In this document: positions 47,432 to 57,355 of the stretch, piece by piece | How the letters are laid out: each line of letters begins with the position of its first letter | Position numbering within the stretch: the first letter of the stretch is position 1 | Source: Psychromonas sp. SA13A | GTDB taxonomy: Bacteria; Pseudomonadota; Gammaproteobacteria; Enterobacterales; Psychromonadaceae | NCBI RefSeq assembly: GCF_011378715.1 | Contig: NZ_WTKU01000003.1 | Location: 124,001-188,000, forward strand | DNA length: 64,000 nt | Direction: 5' to 3' | Program-made: the position numbers and the translations under genes | Notes under the pieces: model-generated | Told to the model about the DNA's origin: nothing | Databases searched by the model: none | The model's input: only the letters and a program-made list of their open reading frames with translations

Positions 47432-48907
47432 ATGTTACCAGTCATCGCTTTAGTAGGTCGCCCTAATGTAGGTAAATCTACTCTTTTCAATCGTTTAACT
47501 CGCACCCGAGATGCGATAGTTGCCGATTTCCCCGGTTTAACGCGTGACCGTAAATATGGTCAGGCTAAAATTGAAGAGCTTGAATTTATTGTTATTGATA
47601 CCGGCGGTATTGAAGGCGATGAAAAGGGCATTGATGCCTTAATGGCTGAGCAATCATTGATTGCAATTGAAGAAGCCGATGCTGTTTTATTCCTCGTTGA
47701 TGCTCGTGCTGGATTAACCGTAGCCGATCAAGCCATTGCTGCTCACTTGCGCAAGCAAAATAAAAACATCATGGTAGTTGCGAATAAAACCGATGGTATT
47801 GATGCAGACTCCGTTTGTGGTGAGTTTTATGCGTTAGCACTTGGTGAGGTTTACCACATTGCGGCAGCTCACGGTAAAGGTGTGCGTCAAATGATTGATG
47901 CGGCACTAGAAGAATTTCAAGAAGAAAATCCAGTTACAGACGAAGTAGACGAATATGAATTCGCACTCGATCATGATGACGAAGATGAAGATAAAATCGC
48001 GGAAGAGCAAGCTCGTTTAGCTGCTTTACCGATTAAACTTGCGCTAATTGGCCGTCCGAACGTAGGTAAATCAACACTGACTAACCGTATTTTAGGTGAA
48101 GAGCGTGTACTCGTATTCGATATGCCTGGTACTACGCGTGACAGCGTTTATATTCCGATGGAACGTGATGGACGTCAATATGTATTAATTGATACTGCCG
48201 GTGTTCGTAAGCGTAAAAAAGTAAATGAAACCGTTGAAAAATTCTCAGTTATTAAAACCTTAAAAGCGATCGAAGATTCAAACGTAGTGCTATTAATTAT
48301 TGATGCACGCGATGGTATTTCAGATCAAGACTTAAGCCTACTAGGTTATACCCTAAACTCTGGTCGTTCATTAGTAATTGCAGTGAACAAATGGGATGGC
48401 ATGACTGAGTATGATAAAGAGCGTGTTAAAACAGAATTAGATCGCCGTTTAGGCTTTATCGATTTTGCTAAAATTCACTTTATCTCAGCATTACATGGAA
48501 CAGGTGTTGGTCATTTATTTGAATCAGTAGATGAAGCTTACACCTCTTCAACTAAACGTATTTCAACAGCAATGTTGACACGTATTATGGGTATGGCGAC
48601 AGATGACCATGAGCCACCAATGGTTGGCGCTCGTCGTGTGAAATTACGTTACGCGCATGCGGGTGGTTACAATCCACCATTAATTGTTATTCATGGTAAC
48701 CAAGTTAAAAAATTAGCTGATTCTTATAAACGTTATTTAATGAACTACTTCCGTCGTACATTAGAGATTATGGGGACGCCGATCCGTATCGAGTTTAGAG
48801 AAGGGACTAACCCATTTGAAGGACGTCGTAACAAATTAACGCCGCATCAAATGTATAAACGTCAACGTTTACTACGTAACTACGCTAACAGTAAAAATAA
48901 AAAGTAA
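47432..48907 (+). CDS. der: Der (EngA), double-GTPase ribosome assembly factor
   Basis: A 491-residue protein with two GTPase domains in tandem. The P-loops GRPNVGKST are at about 9-17 and 209-217, each with its NKxD motif (NKTD, NKWD). A C-terminal KH-like domain follows. An acidic linker ([15 protein letters not shown]) separates the two G domains. Der is essential for 50S subunit maturation. Confidence 0.98.
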   Translation: MLPVIALVGRPNVGKSTLFNRLTRTRDAIVADFPGLTRDRKYGQAKIEELEFIVIDTGGIEGDEKGIDALMAEQSLIAIEEADAVLFLVDARAGLTVADQAIAAHLRKQNKNIMVVANKTDGIDADSVCGEFYALALGEVYHIAAAHGKGVRQMIDAALEEFQEENPVTDEVDEYEFALDHDDEDEDKIAEEQARLAALPIKLALIGRPNVGKSTLTNRILGEERVLVFDMPGTTRDSVYIPMERDGRQYVLIDTAGVRKRKKVNETVEKFSVIKTLKAIEDSNVVLLIIDARDGISDQDLSLLGYTLNSGRSLVIAVNKWDGMTEYDKERVKTELDRRLGFIDFAKIHFISALHGTGVGHLFESVDEAYTSSTKRISTAMLTRIMGMATDDHEPPMVGARRVKLRYAHAGGYNPPLIVIHGNQVKKLADSYKRYLMNYFRRTLEIMGTPIRIEFREGTNPFEGRRNKLTPHQMYKRQRLLRNYANSKNKK

Positions 48908-48908
48908 T

Positions 48909-49136
48909 ATGCAGTTATCTTGTCCAGATTGTGAATCAGAGTTAGCAAATAGTGGCGAATTAAAACGCCACTGCCCAAGTTGCAATAGTGACTTTGTAGT
49001 TAACGTTTGTTGTCGTGAATGCGGGCAACCATTACAGCGTCTAAAAGCCTGTGGTGCGGTGAGTTTTTGGTGTGATCATTGTAATGAGCTGAAGAGTAAA
49101 TCGACAGCCATTTACAACTTAGTAAAACAAGCATAG
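48909..49136 (+). CDS. yfgJ: YfgJ, zinc-ribbon protein
   Basis: A 75-residue protein with four CxxC-type pairs (CPDC, CPSC, CREC, CDHC), two zinc ribbons. It resembles E. coli YfgJ (DUF1407), including LKACGAV, and lies next to der as in E. coli. The function is unknown. Confidence 0.9.
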   Translation: MQLSCPDCESELANSGELKRHCPSCNSDFVVNVCCRECGQPLQRLKACGAVSFWCDHCNELKSKSTAIYNLVKQA

Positions 49137-49177
49137 CGCTTGCTATATTTTAAAATAAGCTAAACTAAAAATAGCGA

Positions 49178-49221
49178 TAAAAAAAGGGAGTCTCTACATT
49201 AATGTAGTCACTCCCTTTTTT
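49178..49221. terminator. Bidirectional terminator between yfgJ and dolP
   Basis: AAAAAAGGGAGT pairs with ACTCCCTTTTTT, with a CTACATT/AATGTAG upper stem. A-runs and T-runs flank it on both sides, suited to convergent genes. Confidence 0.88.
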
Positions 49222-49319
49222 ATACTTTCAATTTTAAGAACTATATAAGGGCAGACGTTACTAATCTCAATCTTTAAGCCCAGTATCTAAGATTAGTAAC
49301 CTGAGTCTTCAATCCTTGT

Positions 49320-49904
49320 TTATTTTTTATCTGGTATCGTTTCAAACACTCTGACTACTTGTTTAACGCCTTCAACATTACTGGTAATGTTGGTCGCAAA
49401 GTCAGACATCTCTTTGGTTACTTGACCAATCAAAAATACTTCTGCATTTTCGGTAACCACTTTAATTTTTAAAGGGTCTACTTTATCGTGTCCAGTAAGC
49501 TTACTTTTGACTTTAGTGGTCAGCCAAGTATCTTGTGTTTGTCTTACTAGGCCGATGGTTTGACCGATACGTAGTTGGTTATAAACCCCTTTAATACCAT
49601 CAATATTAATCAAGATATCTTCTATTTTATTACTATTCGCTTGACTATCTGCTTGCCCAATTAATAAAATAAAACTGTTATTAGTGACGATATTAATACG
49701 CATATTTTTGTTATATACATCTGAATTAACGACTTTATCAATGGCTACCATGGATAAACGATCATCTTCAATTTGTTGAGAAAGAGTGCGTTCATCACTA
49801 TTTACCGCGACAGCGGTACCAGCAGCAACAATCAAACCACTTGCACAACCTTGTAACAGTGCAAAACACAATAAAGCGGGTAAAAAACGGGTCATAAATT
49901 TCAT
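49320..49904 (-). CDS. dolP: DolP (YraP), outer-membrane BON-domain lipoprotein
   Basis: A 194-residue lipoprotein (lipobox LQGC, Cys20) with two BON domains (INIVTNNSFILLIGQADS..., IKVVTENAEVFLIGQVTKE). DolP localises to division sites by binding anionic lipids and supports envelope integrity and BamA. The start at 49904 is chosen because AGGA lies 6 bases upstream; an upstream ATG at 49934 would add ten residues. It lies with diaA-yraN-lpoA, as in E. coli. Confidence 0.93.
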   Translation of the reverse strand: MKFMTRFLPALLCFALLQGCASGLIVAAGTAVAVNSDERTLSQQIEDDRLSMVAIDKVVNSDVYNKNMRINIVTNNSFILLIGQADSQANSNKIEDILINIDGIKGVYNQLRIGQTIGLVRQTQDTWLTTKVKSKLTGHDKVDPLKIKVVTENAEVFLIGQVTKEMSDFATNITSNVEGVKQVVRVFETIPDKK

Positions 49905-50095
49905 AATTTTTCCTAGAGGCGGTGAATCTTGCAAGTATATTTTACAACGAGTTTCTGGCTTTTTATATAAGCCTAGACTGATGACCGGTAGTTAGTGCAC
50001 ATAAATAAGTGAAAATGCAGTATAAATAGTCACTTAACCACAAACTTCGCATCACCACAGAGGTATTGAGCTTTATTGGCGAACACTACTTGAAT

Positions 50096-50118
50096 AAGCA
50101 GACATTCTTTGTCTGCTT
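50096..50118. repeat. 9-bp hairpin between diaA and dolP
   Basis: AAGCAGACA and TGTCTGCTT pair perfectly around a 5-base loop, downstream of diaA. There is no T-run on the minus strand. Confidence 0.45.
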
Positions 50119-50164
50119 CGATCAAAACATCTCATGGTGCACAAAACAAAAACGATCAGCAGGC

Positions 50165-50752
50165 TTAATACTGAGGGAATAATTGTTGATCGATTAAGTC
50201 ACTTAAACAGTTAACTACGAGTAAATGAATCTCTTCAATGCGCGCACCTTTATCACTTGGTGCACGTATTTCAATATCATCTGCTCCTAATAAGCCTGCA
50301 ATTTCGCCGCCATCAACTCCCGTCATGGCAACAATTTGTATATTTTTACTTAGTGCTGTTTCTACTGCTTTCACCATGTTACGGCTATTACCACCATGGC
50401 TGATAGTAATTAATACATCGCCCGGTTGTGCTAATGCAGATATTTGGCGTGCATAAATTTGGTCAAAATGGCTATCACTGGCAATAGCTGACACCAACGA
50501 TGAATCGGAAGTGATTGCGATGGCAGGTAAAGCAGGGCGATCCGTTTCATAGCGATTAAGCAAGTGTGATGCAAAAATCTGCGCTAAACCTGCTGCGCCA
50601 CCATTGCCACAAACCAGCAGTTTATGGCCATTGATTAAACAATCTTTAAGCAATAGTGCTGCTGCTTCTATCTGCTCTGGCAGCGCTTCTGCTGCAACGA
50701 TCTTAGTTTGAATGCTCTCTGCAAAATGAGCTTGAATTTTTTCATTAATCAT
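50165..50752 (-). CDS. diaA: DiaA, SIS-domain DnaA-associating protein
   Basis: A 195-residue SIS-domain protein related to GmhA. LLVCGNGGAAGLAQIFASHLLNRY, ITISHGGNSRNMVKAVE and AMTGVDGGEIAG are the expected motifs. DiaA promotes DnaA assembly at oriC. The start at 50752 is chosen; an upstream in-frame ATG at 50788 overlaps yraN and adds 12 unlike residues. The yraN-diaA-dolP order supports DiaA over the lipopolysaccharide enzyme GmhA. Confidence 0.9.
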   Translation of the reverse strand: MINEKIQAHFAESIQTKIVAAEALPEQIEAAALLLKDCLINGHKLLVCGNGGAAGLAQIFASHLLNRYETDRPALPAIAITSDSSLVSAIASDSHFDQIYARQISALAQPGDVLITISHGGNSRNMVKAVETALSKNIQIVAMTGVDGGEIAGLLGADDIEIRAPSDKGARIEEIHLLVVNCLSDLIDQQLFPQY

Positions 50753-50760
50753 GTGACATG

Positions 50761-51129
50761 TTACTCTTGAAATGCATCTTGTATCCACTGCGGTGTTGAT
50801 GTTTTTTCACTGATCGCGACCACATCAAAACGGCAATAGGGTTCACTATTAAGTTGCGATAAATAATGCTTTGCTGTTTTAATTAACTTCTGTTGTTTTT
50901 GATAGGTTACGGATGCCGTTGCGCCACCATAATCTTGATTTTTTCTATACCGTACTTCAATAAAAACTAATGTATCTTGGTCTGACATAATCAAATCTAT
51001 TTCACCGAATCGGCAATAGAAATTCTGACATACGAGCAATAAGCCTTGCTTCTGTAAAAAAGCCAAGGCTTGTTGTTCGTATTTTACGCCACTGCTATTA
51101 CTGTTCTGAAACAGACGAGGTAACTTCAA
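50761..51129 (-). CDS. yraN: YraN (UPF0102), endonuclease-like protein
   Basis: A 122-residue protein of the UPF0102 family with a restriction-endonuclease-like core: GEIDLIMSDQDTLVFIEVRYR (Glu, Asp and ExR pattern). The function is unproven; the fold suggests nucleic acid processing. Its start lies 32 bases inside the end of lpoA. Confidence 0.93.
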   Translation of the reverse strand: MKLPRLFQNSNSSGVKYEQQALAFLQKQGLLLVCQNFYCRFGEIDLIMSDQDTLVFIEVRYRKNQDYGGATASVTYQKQQKLIKTAKHYLSQLNSEPYCRFDVVAISEKTSTPQWIQDAFQE

Positions 51130-53179
51130 CGAGTTCGCCTTGTTGATATTTTGCCCAGTGTAACTTACTACGTAAGGTATTGCGCTGATCTAATGTTAAC
51201 TCGCCCACCAAACCTTGATATTTATATCCTTCAATAACTTGCATTTGTTTTAACTGCTCAATCAAGTTGTAGCTGTCATACCCAAGTGCAAATAAACGTA
51301 ATGTTCTAAAGCTTTGGTGTGGCCAGATTGCTTGAATATTTTTATTCATTTGACTGTCGTCATCCATTAAAAAGGCAATATCTGAAAAAGTCAGTTCAGA
51401 AAGCTCTTTATTTTGAATATTGGCCAAATCAGAAGCATGGCTACGTGAACTTGCATAAAGAGGAATACTCTCTGCAAAAGGGCTCACTGTCACTGCAATA
51501 AAAGGTTTCAATAAAATTAATTCACTACGGCTACTAATAATATAGATAGCATCCACATCACGACGGCTTCTAAGCTCCGAGTCAATACCATAGCCAATGA
51601 CCGATCTCATCTGGTTAATACGTTGTTGGCTTTTATCTGTTTGTAATGCAGCTGATATTAACTTTGGATACTCTGATTTAGCTGCAAAATAATGCGTTTC
51701 AGCAGGGTAACCCTCTACACCATTATCAGATTCTGCTTGTTGCTCTTCATTTAACGCTTTCCAACGCGCTTCAAATGCAGCGGCAACACGCTCACCAAAT
51801 TTAGATTTTGGCGCTAACAATAAAGGCTTTTTATGATTATGTTCAAAAATAGTTTCTGCCGCTTGCTCTGCTTCATTTTCCGGAGAAAGTGGAAATGCGT
51901 AATGAATTGATGAGCTTGCCGCCGCTGAGTCATCATCTTCTTGGAAGCGATTTAAAGCTAATACGGGAATATCTGTAATTAAAGGTAATAACTGATCAAT
52001 ATTAGATTTTACTAAAGGGCCGATTACAAAATCAATACCTTGAGCATGTAATTGGTCCGCAATCGATTGTGCAGTTTGTTTTGTTGTGTCAATAAACAGC
52101 AAATCGGCCGGAGGCGCTTTTAACTCACTCGGAATAATGATTTCAGGTGTATAAGCCATTGACGGATCAGACTCTTTAAACTGTGCCTGTTCGCTATCTA
52201 ACTGCTTTTCCAATGCTAATTTATTATAAAAAGCATGGCTGATGCCATATTGTATTGCTTCTGCTGGTTTCTTAAATCGACCTGATAACGGTAATAGCAC
52301 CGCAATTTTATGTGCTTCGTAAGGAATTGCCTCTTCAATATTAGTTAATTGCGTTGGCATATAATCAATAACAGGGTGAGTTGAATAAGCTAACTTCCAA
52401 GCATCCACCGCTTGCAGTAATTGGTTATTACGTAATTGATAGCGTTGATAAACGCTAGCTAATGCATACCAACCATGTACAAACATCTCTTTTTGCTGTG
52501 TAACAAGTGCTGTTTGTGCATTTGCATTATCACCAGTCGCATCGCTGATTGGTGCCTCATTTGAGAATATTTCTGCGCTTGAGGTAACTTTTTTAAATTT
52601 GTTTAAAATGCTTGGGTCTAATAGCGATAACTCATTTAATAACAAATCATTGTAAGTTTGTTTCTCTTGACCTGTAGTTAATAGAGGTGTTAATTCCAGC
52701 AATGTATCGGACGCTGCTTGATGTTCTTTATTACTAACTTGCAAATCAACTTTTATCTTTAAGTAATGGAAATTTGCAGGTGCACTTAATACATTCTGAT
52801 CAATCTTTTTAAGTGTCGTATAGGTGTTATCAAATTGATTAAGCGCGTAGTCATTTTCAGCAATCAATAACAATAAATGATTGTTTTGTTGTGTCGTCAG
52901 CGTTTTCTTTTGTAAATGTTCAATCACAGAATCTGCTAAAACAAATTTATTTTCCTGTGTTAATGCTTGTACAGCCGCTAATTGCCATGTCGTATTGTTA
53001 GCTTCATCGAGCTTATCGGCTTGTTTTAATAAATATTGTGCTGATTCATTAAACTCAGTAAACAATGTTGGTGCAGTACTTTTATCTGGCTCAATGACAG
53101 AACAAGCAGACACAAACAACATGCTCAAAACCATGAGAGGAAAGTATAAAGCGCGTTTAGATAAGATTGCAGTGTTCAA
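51098..53179 (-). CDS. lpoA: LpoA, outer-membrane activator of PBP1a
   Basis: A 693-residue lipoprotein (lipobox VSAC, Cys26). An N-terminal helical TPR-like half (about 30-280) is followed by a C-terminal periplasmic-binding-protein-like half (KIAVLLPLSGRFKKPAEAIQYGI, DFVIGPLVKSNIDQLLPLI, LALNRF). LpoA reaches through the peptidoglycan to activate PBP1a. It is divergent from rsmI and followed by yraN, as in E. coli. Confidence 0.96.
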   Translation of the reverse strand: MNTAILSKRALYFPLMVLSMLFVSACSVIEPDKSTAPTLFTEFNESAQYLLKQADKLDEANNTTWQLAAVQALTQENKFVLADSVIEHLQKKTLTTQQNNHLLLLIAENDYALNQFDNTYTTLKKIDQNVLSAPANFHYLKIKVDLQVSNKEHQAASDTLLELTPLLTTGQEKQTYNDLLLNELSLLDPSILNKFKKVTSSAEIFSNEAPISDATGDNANAQTALVTQQKEMFVHGWYALASVYQRYQLRNNQLLQAVDAWKLAYSTHPVIDYMPTQLTNIEEAIPYEAHKIAVLLPLSGRFKKPAEAIQYGISHAFYNKLALEKQLDSEQAQFKESDPSMAYTPEIIIPSELKAPPADLLFIDTTKQTAQSIADQLHAQGIDFVIGPLVKSNIDQLLPLITDIPVLALNRFQEDDDSAAASSSIHYAFPLSPENEAEQAAETIFEHNHKKPLLLAPKSKFGERVAAAFEARWKALNEEQQAESDNGVEGYPAETHYFAAKSEYPKLISAALQTDKSQQRINQMRSVIGYGIDSELRSRRDVDAIYIISSRSELILLKPFIAVTVSPFAESIPLYASSRSHASDLANIQNKELSELTFSDIAFLMDDDSQMNKNIQAIWPHQSFRTLRLFALGYDSYNLIEQLKQMQVIEGYKYQGLVGELTLDQRNTLRSKLHWAKYQQGELVEVTSSVSEQ

Positions 53180-53299
53180 ATTTTTTGTCCTTTTTAATCA
53201 AACCAATCTCAGATCAGTTTTCAGATAGGTATCAAGATGCCTATAGTGTAATATTGCCGACTTAGTTAAACAATCCTTAACACTTTAATAGAGTCGAAT

Positions 53300-54160
53300 A
53301 TGTCTGAAAATAATCAATTAAATAACGAAGTAAGCGCAAAACTGTATATTGTTGCCACTCCTTTGGGCAATATTGGAGATATTACTTACCGCGCCATTGA
53401 AATATTAAAAAACGTTGATTTAATTGCAGCAGAAGATACTCGCCACAGCGGTAAACTATTAAGTTACTACCAAATAAGTAAGCCTACTTTTCCATTACAT
53501 GATCATAATGAACGTCAACGTGGCAGTGTATTGATTGAAAAGATTAAAGCAGGGCAGTCTGTTGCTTTGATCTCAGATGCAGGTACTCCGTTAATTAGTG
53601 ATCCTGGTTACCATTTGGTTAATGAATGTCGTGAAGCGGGTGTTGATGTTGTGCCTGTCCCCGGTGCATGCGCTGCTATTACTGCGCTTTCAGCAGCTGG
53701 TTTACCCTCGGATAGATTTTCATTTGAAGGTTTTTTACCGGTTAAAGAAAAAGCAAAAACAGAGAAACTGACCGCATTAGCAGAAGAAACACAAACCATG
53801 ATCTTTTATGAATCACCACGTCGTATTCAAGATACAGTGAAACATATCATTAATATCATGGGTGCGGATCGTAAATTAGTGATTGCACGTGAATTAACTA
53901 AAATGTTTGAGTCGTATTACGTGTTACCAGCTGGTGAAATGTTGGATTGGTTAGGACAAGATACCAACCATTGCCGTGGTGAATTTGTATTGATGGTAGC
54001 AGGTGCGAGCAAAGATAAAGATGCACTCTCGGTAGAGGCGATCAAAACACTGACTTTATTGAAAAAAGAGCTACCACTTAAAAAAGCAGCGGCCATAACC
54101 GCTGAAATTCATCATCTTAAGAAAAATGACCTTTACAAATGGGGTCTAGAAAATTTATAG
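53300..54160 (+). CDS. rsmI: RsmI, 16S rRNA C1402 2'-O-methyltransferase
   Basis: A 286-residue tetrapyrrole-methylase-fold enzyme. LYIVATPLGNIGDITYRAIEIL is at the N-terminus, followed by AEDTRHSGKLL and ISDAGTPLISDPGYHLV. It methylates the 2'-O of C1402, the same nucleotide that RsmH (encoded at 7204-8151) modifies at N4. It is divergent from lpoA. Confidence 0.97.
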   Translation: MSENNQLNNEVSAKLYIVATPLGNIGDITYRAIEILKNVDLIAAEDTRHSGKLLSYYQISKPTFPLHDHNERQRGSVLIEKIKAGQSVALISDAGTPLISDPGYHLVNECREAGVDVVPVPGACAAITALSAAGLPSDRFSFEGFLPVKEKAKTEKLTALAEETQTMIFYESPRRIQDTVKHIINIMGADRKLVIARELTKMFESYYVLPAGEMLDWLGQDTNHCRGEFVLMVAGASKDKDALSVEAIKTLTLLKKELPLKKAAAITAEIHHLKKNDLYKWGLENL

Positions 54161-54291
54161 GCAGAATAAAGCCCGTACCAGTTTTTCTACATCACCTTTC
54201 AAACTATAAATCTGCCTTTAGTAAGTAAAGGCAGGTTTATAGTTCTTCGTTTAGTTCGTGTATTACTTTAAATATTTGATAGCCCTTAATC

Positions 54292-54556
54292 TATACCCGT
54301 TACCATTCAAGATGCAAAGTTCAGCAAGTTGTGAGGTGAGTAGCTTCTAGGCAGAAAGTTGAAGATCTAACTAGTTCAATCAATACTTTCTAACAACGAA
54401 GATACTTGCCTCACAACTTGCCCTGTGGGTCGTTAGCTCGAAAAGCAATTCAGCGTTGCAACATTCGATAAGGACTAGCCATTGTCATCATGTTACGCCT
54501 TGCCTTGCTGTCCAAGCTAACGACTGAATAAAGCATCTCGATTGATAATGGGTATA
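54292..54556. mobile_element. Inverted-repeat element, copy 1 (265 bp, MITE/REP-like)
   Basis: The element begins TATACCCGTTA and ends TAATGGGTATA. Internally GCAAGTTGTGAGG (from 54324) has an inverted partner at 54405-54421, and TCGTTAGCT (near 54430) pairs with AGCTAACGA (near 54515). It encodes nothing evident. A related copy lies inverted at 58367-58531. The remaining bases of the rsmI-rnpB gap hold only the rnpB promoter. Confidence 0.7.
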
Positions 54557-54701
54557 TAACTGCTTTTAATCTATAAATACCTTTAGTCTATAAAATGATT
54601 TAATTTGTTAATGCAAGTCGTTTGAAAAATGAAATAACTTACATGTTTGCTTATTATTTGAACCTAAGAATTATTACAACAATTATAATTGCTTTAACTA
54701 C

Positions 54702-54729
54702 TTGTAGTGTGATCGCTTTACCGTATAAT
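54702..54729 (+). promoter_or_regulatory. rnpB promoter
   Basis: A perfect TATAAT (54724-54729) has TTGTAG 16 bp upstream. The expected RNA start is 7-8 bases downstream, which fits the predicted 5' end of RNase P RNA. Confidence 0.8.
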
Positions 54730-54736
54730 ACGCCGC

Positions 54737-55110
<374 letters not shown>

Positions 55111-55115
55111 ATTCT

Positions 55116-55151
55116 AGACCCTGTTTACTTGATGTGAACAGGGTCTTTTTC
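55116..55151 (+). terminator. rnpB terminator T1
   Basis: A 13-bp stem (AGACCCTGTTTAC, 55116-55128, with 55134-55146; one G-T pair) and a 5-base loop are followed by five T. Confidence 0.92.
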
Positions 55152-55267
55152 GTTTATAGAGTTTTAGTTTTATATTTAAATTACTTGATGATTGCAGGGC
55201 ATTTACAGACGTACGCGAATGACTATACACGATAGAGTCCAGTCTATCGGCCAACTCCAACCATTCT

Positions 55268-55303
55268 AGACCCTGTTTACTTTATGTGAACAGGGTCTTT
55301 TTC
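55268..55303 (+). terminator. rnpB repeat terminator T2
   Basis: A copy of T1 shifted by 152 bp, with the same 13-bp stem and T-run. Confidence 0.88.
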
Positions 55304-55419
55304 GTTTATAGGGTTTTAGTTTTATATTTAAATTACTTGATGATTGCAGGGCATTTACAGACGTACGCGAAAGACTATACACGATAGAGTCCAGTCTATT
55401 GGCCAACTCCAACCATTCT

Positions 55420-55457
55420 AAACCCTAGTTTATGCAAATAAACTAGGGTTTTTTCGT
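55420..55457 (+). terminator. rnpB repeat terminator T3
   Basis: A 14-bp perfect stem (AAACCCTAGTTTAT, 55420-55433, with 55438-55451), a 4-base loop and a T-run. Its sequence differs from T1/T2 on both arms, so pairing has been kept by compensating changes. Confidence 0.9.
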
Positions 55458-55747
55458 TATTGGAGTTTAATCTTTCATGAAGTCGCTTGATAATTGCCAG
55501 AGCACTTACAGATTTATGTAAATGACGACCTAACGATAGGACGTGTTTACAGATCAAGTCCAACCATTTTAAGAACTGACGTGGTTTAATTTATTCTGCT
55601 AACCCAGTGAATACATCATTGATTTAACTGGAGGTTGAAATGAAAATACCTAAAATCTCTTCAATACATACAGTGTGTTATACTTCTTTTTTGTTAAACA
55701 GTGGGTTTTTATTGAGTCACTGTTCTTTTATGGAATGGAGAGCACTA

Positions 55748-56392
55748 ATGGAACATCGTTTAAGCATAATTTCTGTGTGTTTTTTGTTAGTTTCTACTCT
55801 GTGGCTTTCTGGTTGTGCCAATGTACAGTTGCAACAGAAAAAAGTAGCTGAATCAATGGCGAGTGTTCAGGTTGATTTAAAGCAACACAAGCAAAGCGAT
55901 TTTAAACAGGTGGAAGCGCGTTTTTATACTTACAAATCTAAAGAGCTCGTGTTTAGAGTCTTATCAAATATTAAGCAAACATCACAATGGTTGCAGCGGT
56001 TGGATAGCGTAGAAGTATTGACAGTCTATAATAACCAGAAATATTTATTGCGAACCATCATAAACAGCCCTTGGCCGTTTAAAAATCGAGAGCTCATTAC
56101 CTGTGTTAACACTTCCTTTGAGGAAACGATCATCACTATTAATATTGTTTCTTGTAGTGAACAAGTAGCAACTAATGATCTTTATGTTCGTGTTTCACAA
56201 GTTGAATCGAGTTGGGTAATCAAAAAGCGTAGTGACTCATTAGTTGAAGTCAATTATAAAACGTGGATTGATCCTGCTGGCAACGTGCCTGCATTTATCT
56301 TCAATAATGAACTGGTGGATAGCACTGAACGGGATCTGAAAAAGCTAAACGCTATTATCGATGACGCTTCATTAGAACAGTTTTCCTATTAG
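55748..56392 (+). CDS. START-domain lipoprotein
   Basis: A 214-residue lipoprotein (lipobox LSGC, Cys23) with a START-like lipid-binding domain (about 45-205: ELVFRVLSNIKQTSQWLQRLDSVEVL, SPWPFKNRELI, SWVIKKRSDSLVEVNYKTWIDPAGNVPAFIFNNE). Such proteins are predicted to bind lipid or another hydrophobic ligand in the periplasm. The ligand is unknown. The start is debatable. ATG 55748 gives a clean lipoprotein signal peptide and has GGAGAG upstream. The in-frame ATG at 55640 has an excellent GGAGG site and would add 36 residues with a second hydrophobic stretch. Confidence 0.82.
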   Translation: MEHRLSIISVCFLLVSTLWLSGCANVQLQQKKVAESMASVQVDLKQHKQSDFKQVEARFYTYKSKELVFRVLSNIKQTSQWLQRLDSVEVLTVYNNQKYLLRTIINSPWPFKNRELITCVNTSFEETIITINIVSCSEQVATNDLYVRVSQVESSWVIKKRSDSLVEVNYKTWIDPAGNVPAFIFNNELVDSTERDLKKLNAIIDDASLEQFSY

Positions 56393-56713
56393 GTTTATTC
56401 ATTCTCACTACTCATTATTAACGCTTGGATGTGCTCATTGCGGCATTATTAATACTAGTTTTCTCCTCTCATCGACTTTATTTCCTATGACATTGTCATC
56501 AACAAACAAATCAAAGCCGTTGTACACAGTGATAAAGGAAAACGCAACAAAGTTTATGATGACAGCTGAGAGTAATAGATCAAAAAGTAGGATCGCGGTC
56601 AATCACTTTTCACTACCGTATCACTCCGTGATTAAATTTCACCTTTTAAAGGTGAAATTTAATCGTTATTCAAATGCGGAATGACAGTGCTAATGCTATT
56701 TATATGCAATTTA
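56393..56713. other. Intergenic region with a perfect 17-bp palindrome
   Basis: This 321-bp gap between convergent genes contains a perfect inverted repeat at 56630-56664 (arms of 17 bp, one central T). It could form a cruciform or RNA hairpin and may help separate the two transcription units. Nothing else is identifiable; an open frame at 56487-56684 has no supporting feature. Confidence 0.6.
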
Positions 56714-57025
56714 TTAGTTTTTAGATAGTGCAATAGCCTGCTTCAGGATCACATCACCTTTCATCATTCCGTAATCGATCATTTCGATTTTTCCACAACC
56801 CAATCCTTTTTTAACACAGATACTGTTAAAGTGATCGAACTGATACGAAATCTGGGGGGCAATCATACACACATCATATTTATCAACAACATCGTTAAAC
56901 TCTGATTGTGAATATGCCTTAATTTCAGCATCAATACCTTCTGCTATTGCTGCTTCTTTCATTTTATTAACTACCATTGAGGTAGACATGCCAGCTGAAC
57001 AAACGAGAAAAATTTTTATAGCCAT
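56714..57025 (-). CDS. PTS lactose/cellobiose-family IIB component
   Basis: A 103-residue IIB protein with the phosphorylation-site loop IFLVCSAGMSTS (Cys9) and CMIAPQISYQF. It receives phosphate from IIA and passes it to the sugar bound by IIC (62854-61544). Unlike IIA and IIC it is not in the long minus-strand operon, but lies 446 bp from the divergent GntR gene with its own promoter region. An AGAGG site precedes the ATG. Confidence 0.94.
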   Translation of the reverse strand: MAIKIFLVCSAGMSTSMVVNKMKEAAIAEGIDAEIKAYSQSEFNDVVDKYDVCMIAPQISYQFDHFNSICVKKGLGCGKIEMIDYGMMKGDVILKQAIALSKN

Positions 57026-57072
57026 TTTATGCCTCTTTAATTATCGTTACAGATTGCCTGCTTATAAGTTGT

Positions 57073-57100
57073 GTTTATTATCAGTGTTTTATTATCAGTG
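57073..57100. repeat. Two 14-bp tandem repeats in the IIB leader
   Basis: The 14-mer at 57073-57086 is repeated at 57087-57100 with one mismatch (TTTATTATCAGTG core). It lies about 50-75 bp upstream of the IIB start. Confidence 0.65.
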
Positions 57101-57247
57101 TTCTGTTATAAATTTTTCTAACAACACTTTTGTAGAATCTAAACCGGTTAATGTGTATTTTCTTTAGATGTACGACCATTTTATTTTAAAAATTGTATTT
57201 TTTCTTAGCCTAAAATAGTTGTTTAGATTTAATAACAGCATACCAAT

Positions 57248-57263
57248 AAAACCATATGGTTTT
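57248..57263. promoter_or_regulatory. Palindromic operator, GntR-type, perfect copy
   Basis: AAAACCATATGGTTTT, a perfect 16-bp palindrome, lies between the divergent IIB gene and the GntR gene. The same palindrome recurs before the IIC operon at 63056-63071. Confidence 0.75.
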
Positions 57264-57339
57264 TATTTTCTTTAACGAAAACAAAGCTTTTATCACAAAA
57301 CAATATACTTAAAATTTTAATATGAAAGCACTATGTTTA

Positions 57340-57355
57340 TTAACCATATAGTTTT
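57340..57355. promoter_or_regulatory. Palindromic operator, degenerate copy
   Basis: TTAACCATATAGTTTT matches the 16-bp palindrome at 13 positions and lies 92 bp from the perfect copy, nearer the GntR gene. This suggests autoregulation. Confidence 0.5.

Larger units (their letters stand above)
55187..55575 (+). repeat. Degenerate tandem copies of the rnpB 3' end, ~152-bp period
   Basis: The rnpB tail (TGATTGCAGG... GGCCAACTCCAACCATTCTA) and its terminator recur. GGCCAACTCC starts at 55097 (in rnpB), 55249 and 55401, exactly 152 bp apart. TGATTGCAGG recurs at 55189 and 55341, and a more decayed unit follows at about 55491-55570. The two middle units are almost identical to each other but differ from rnpB upstream of GGCC. 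This is the whole content of the rnpB downstream gap. Confidence 0.9.

Noticed and set aside
56487-56684. Open frame of 65 codons after the START gene
   Set aside because: No ribosome-binding site, composition unlike the neighbours, and its end lies in the 17-bp palindrome.
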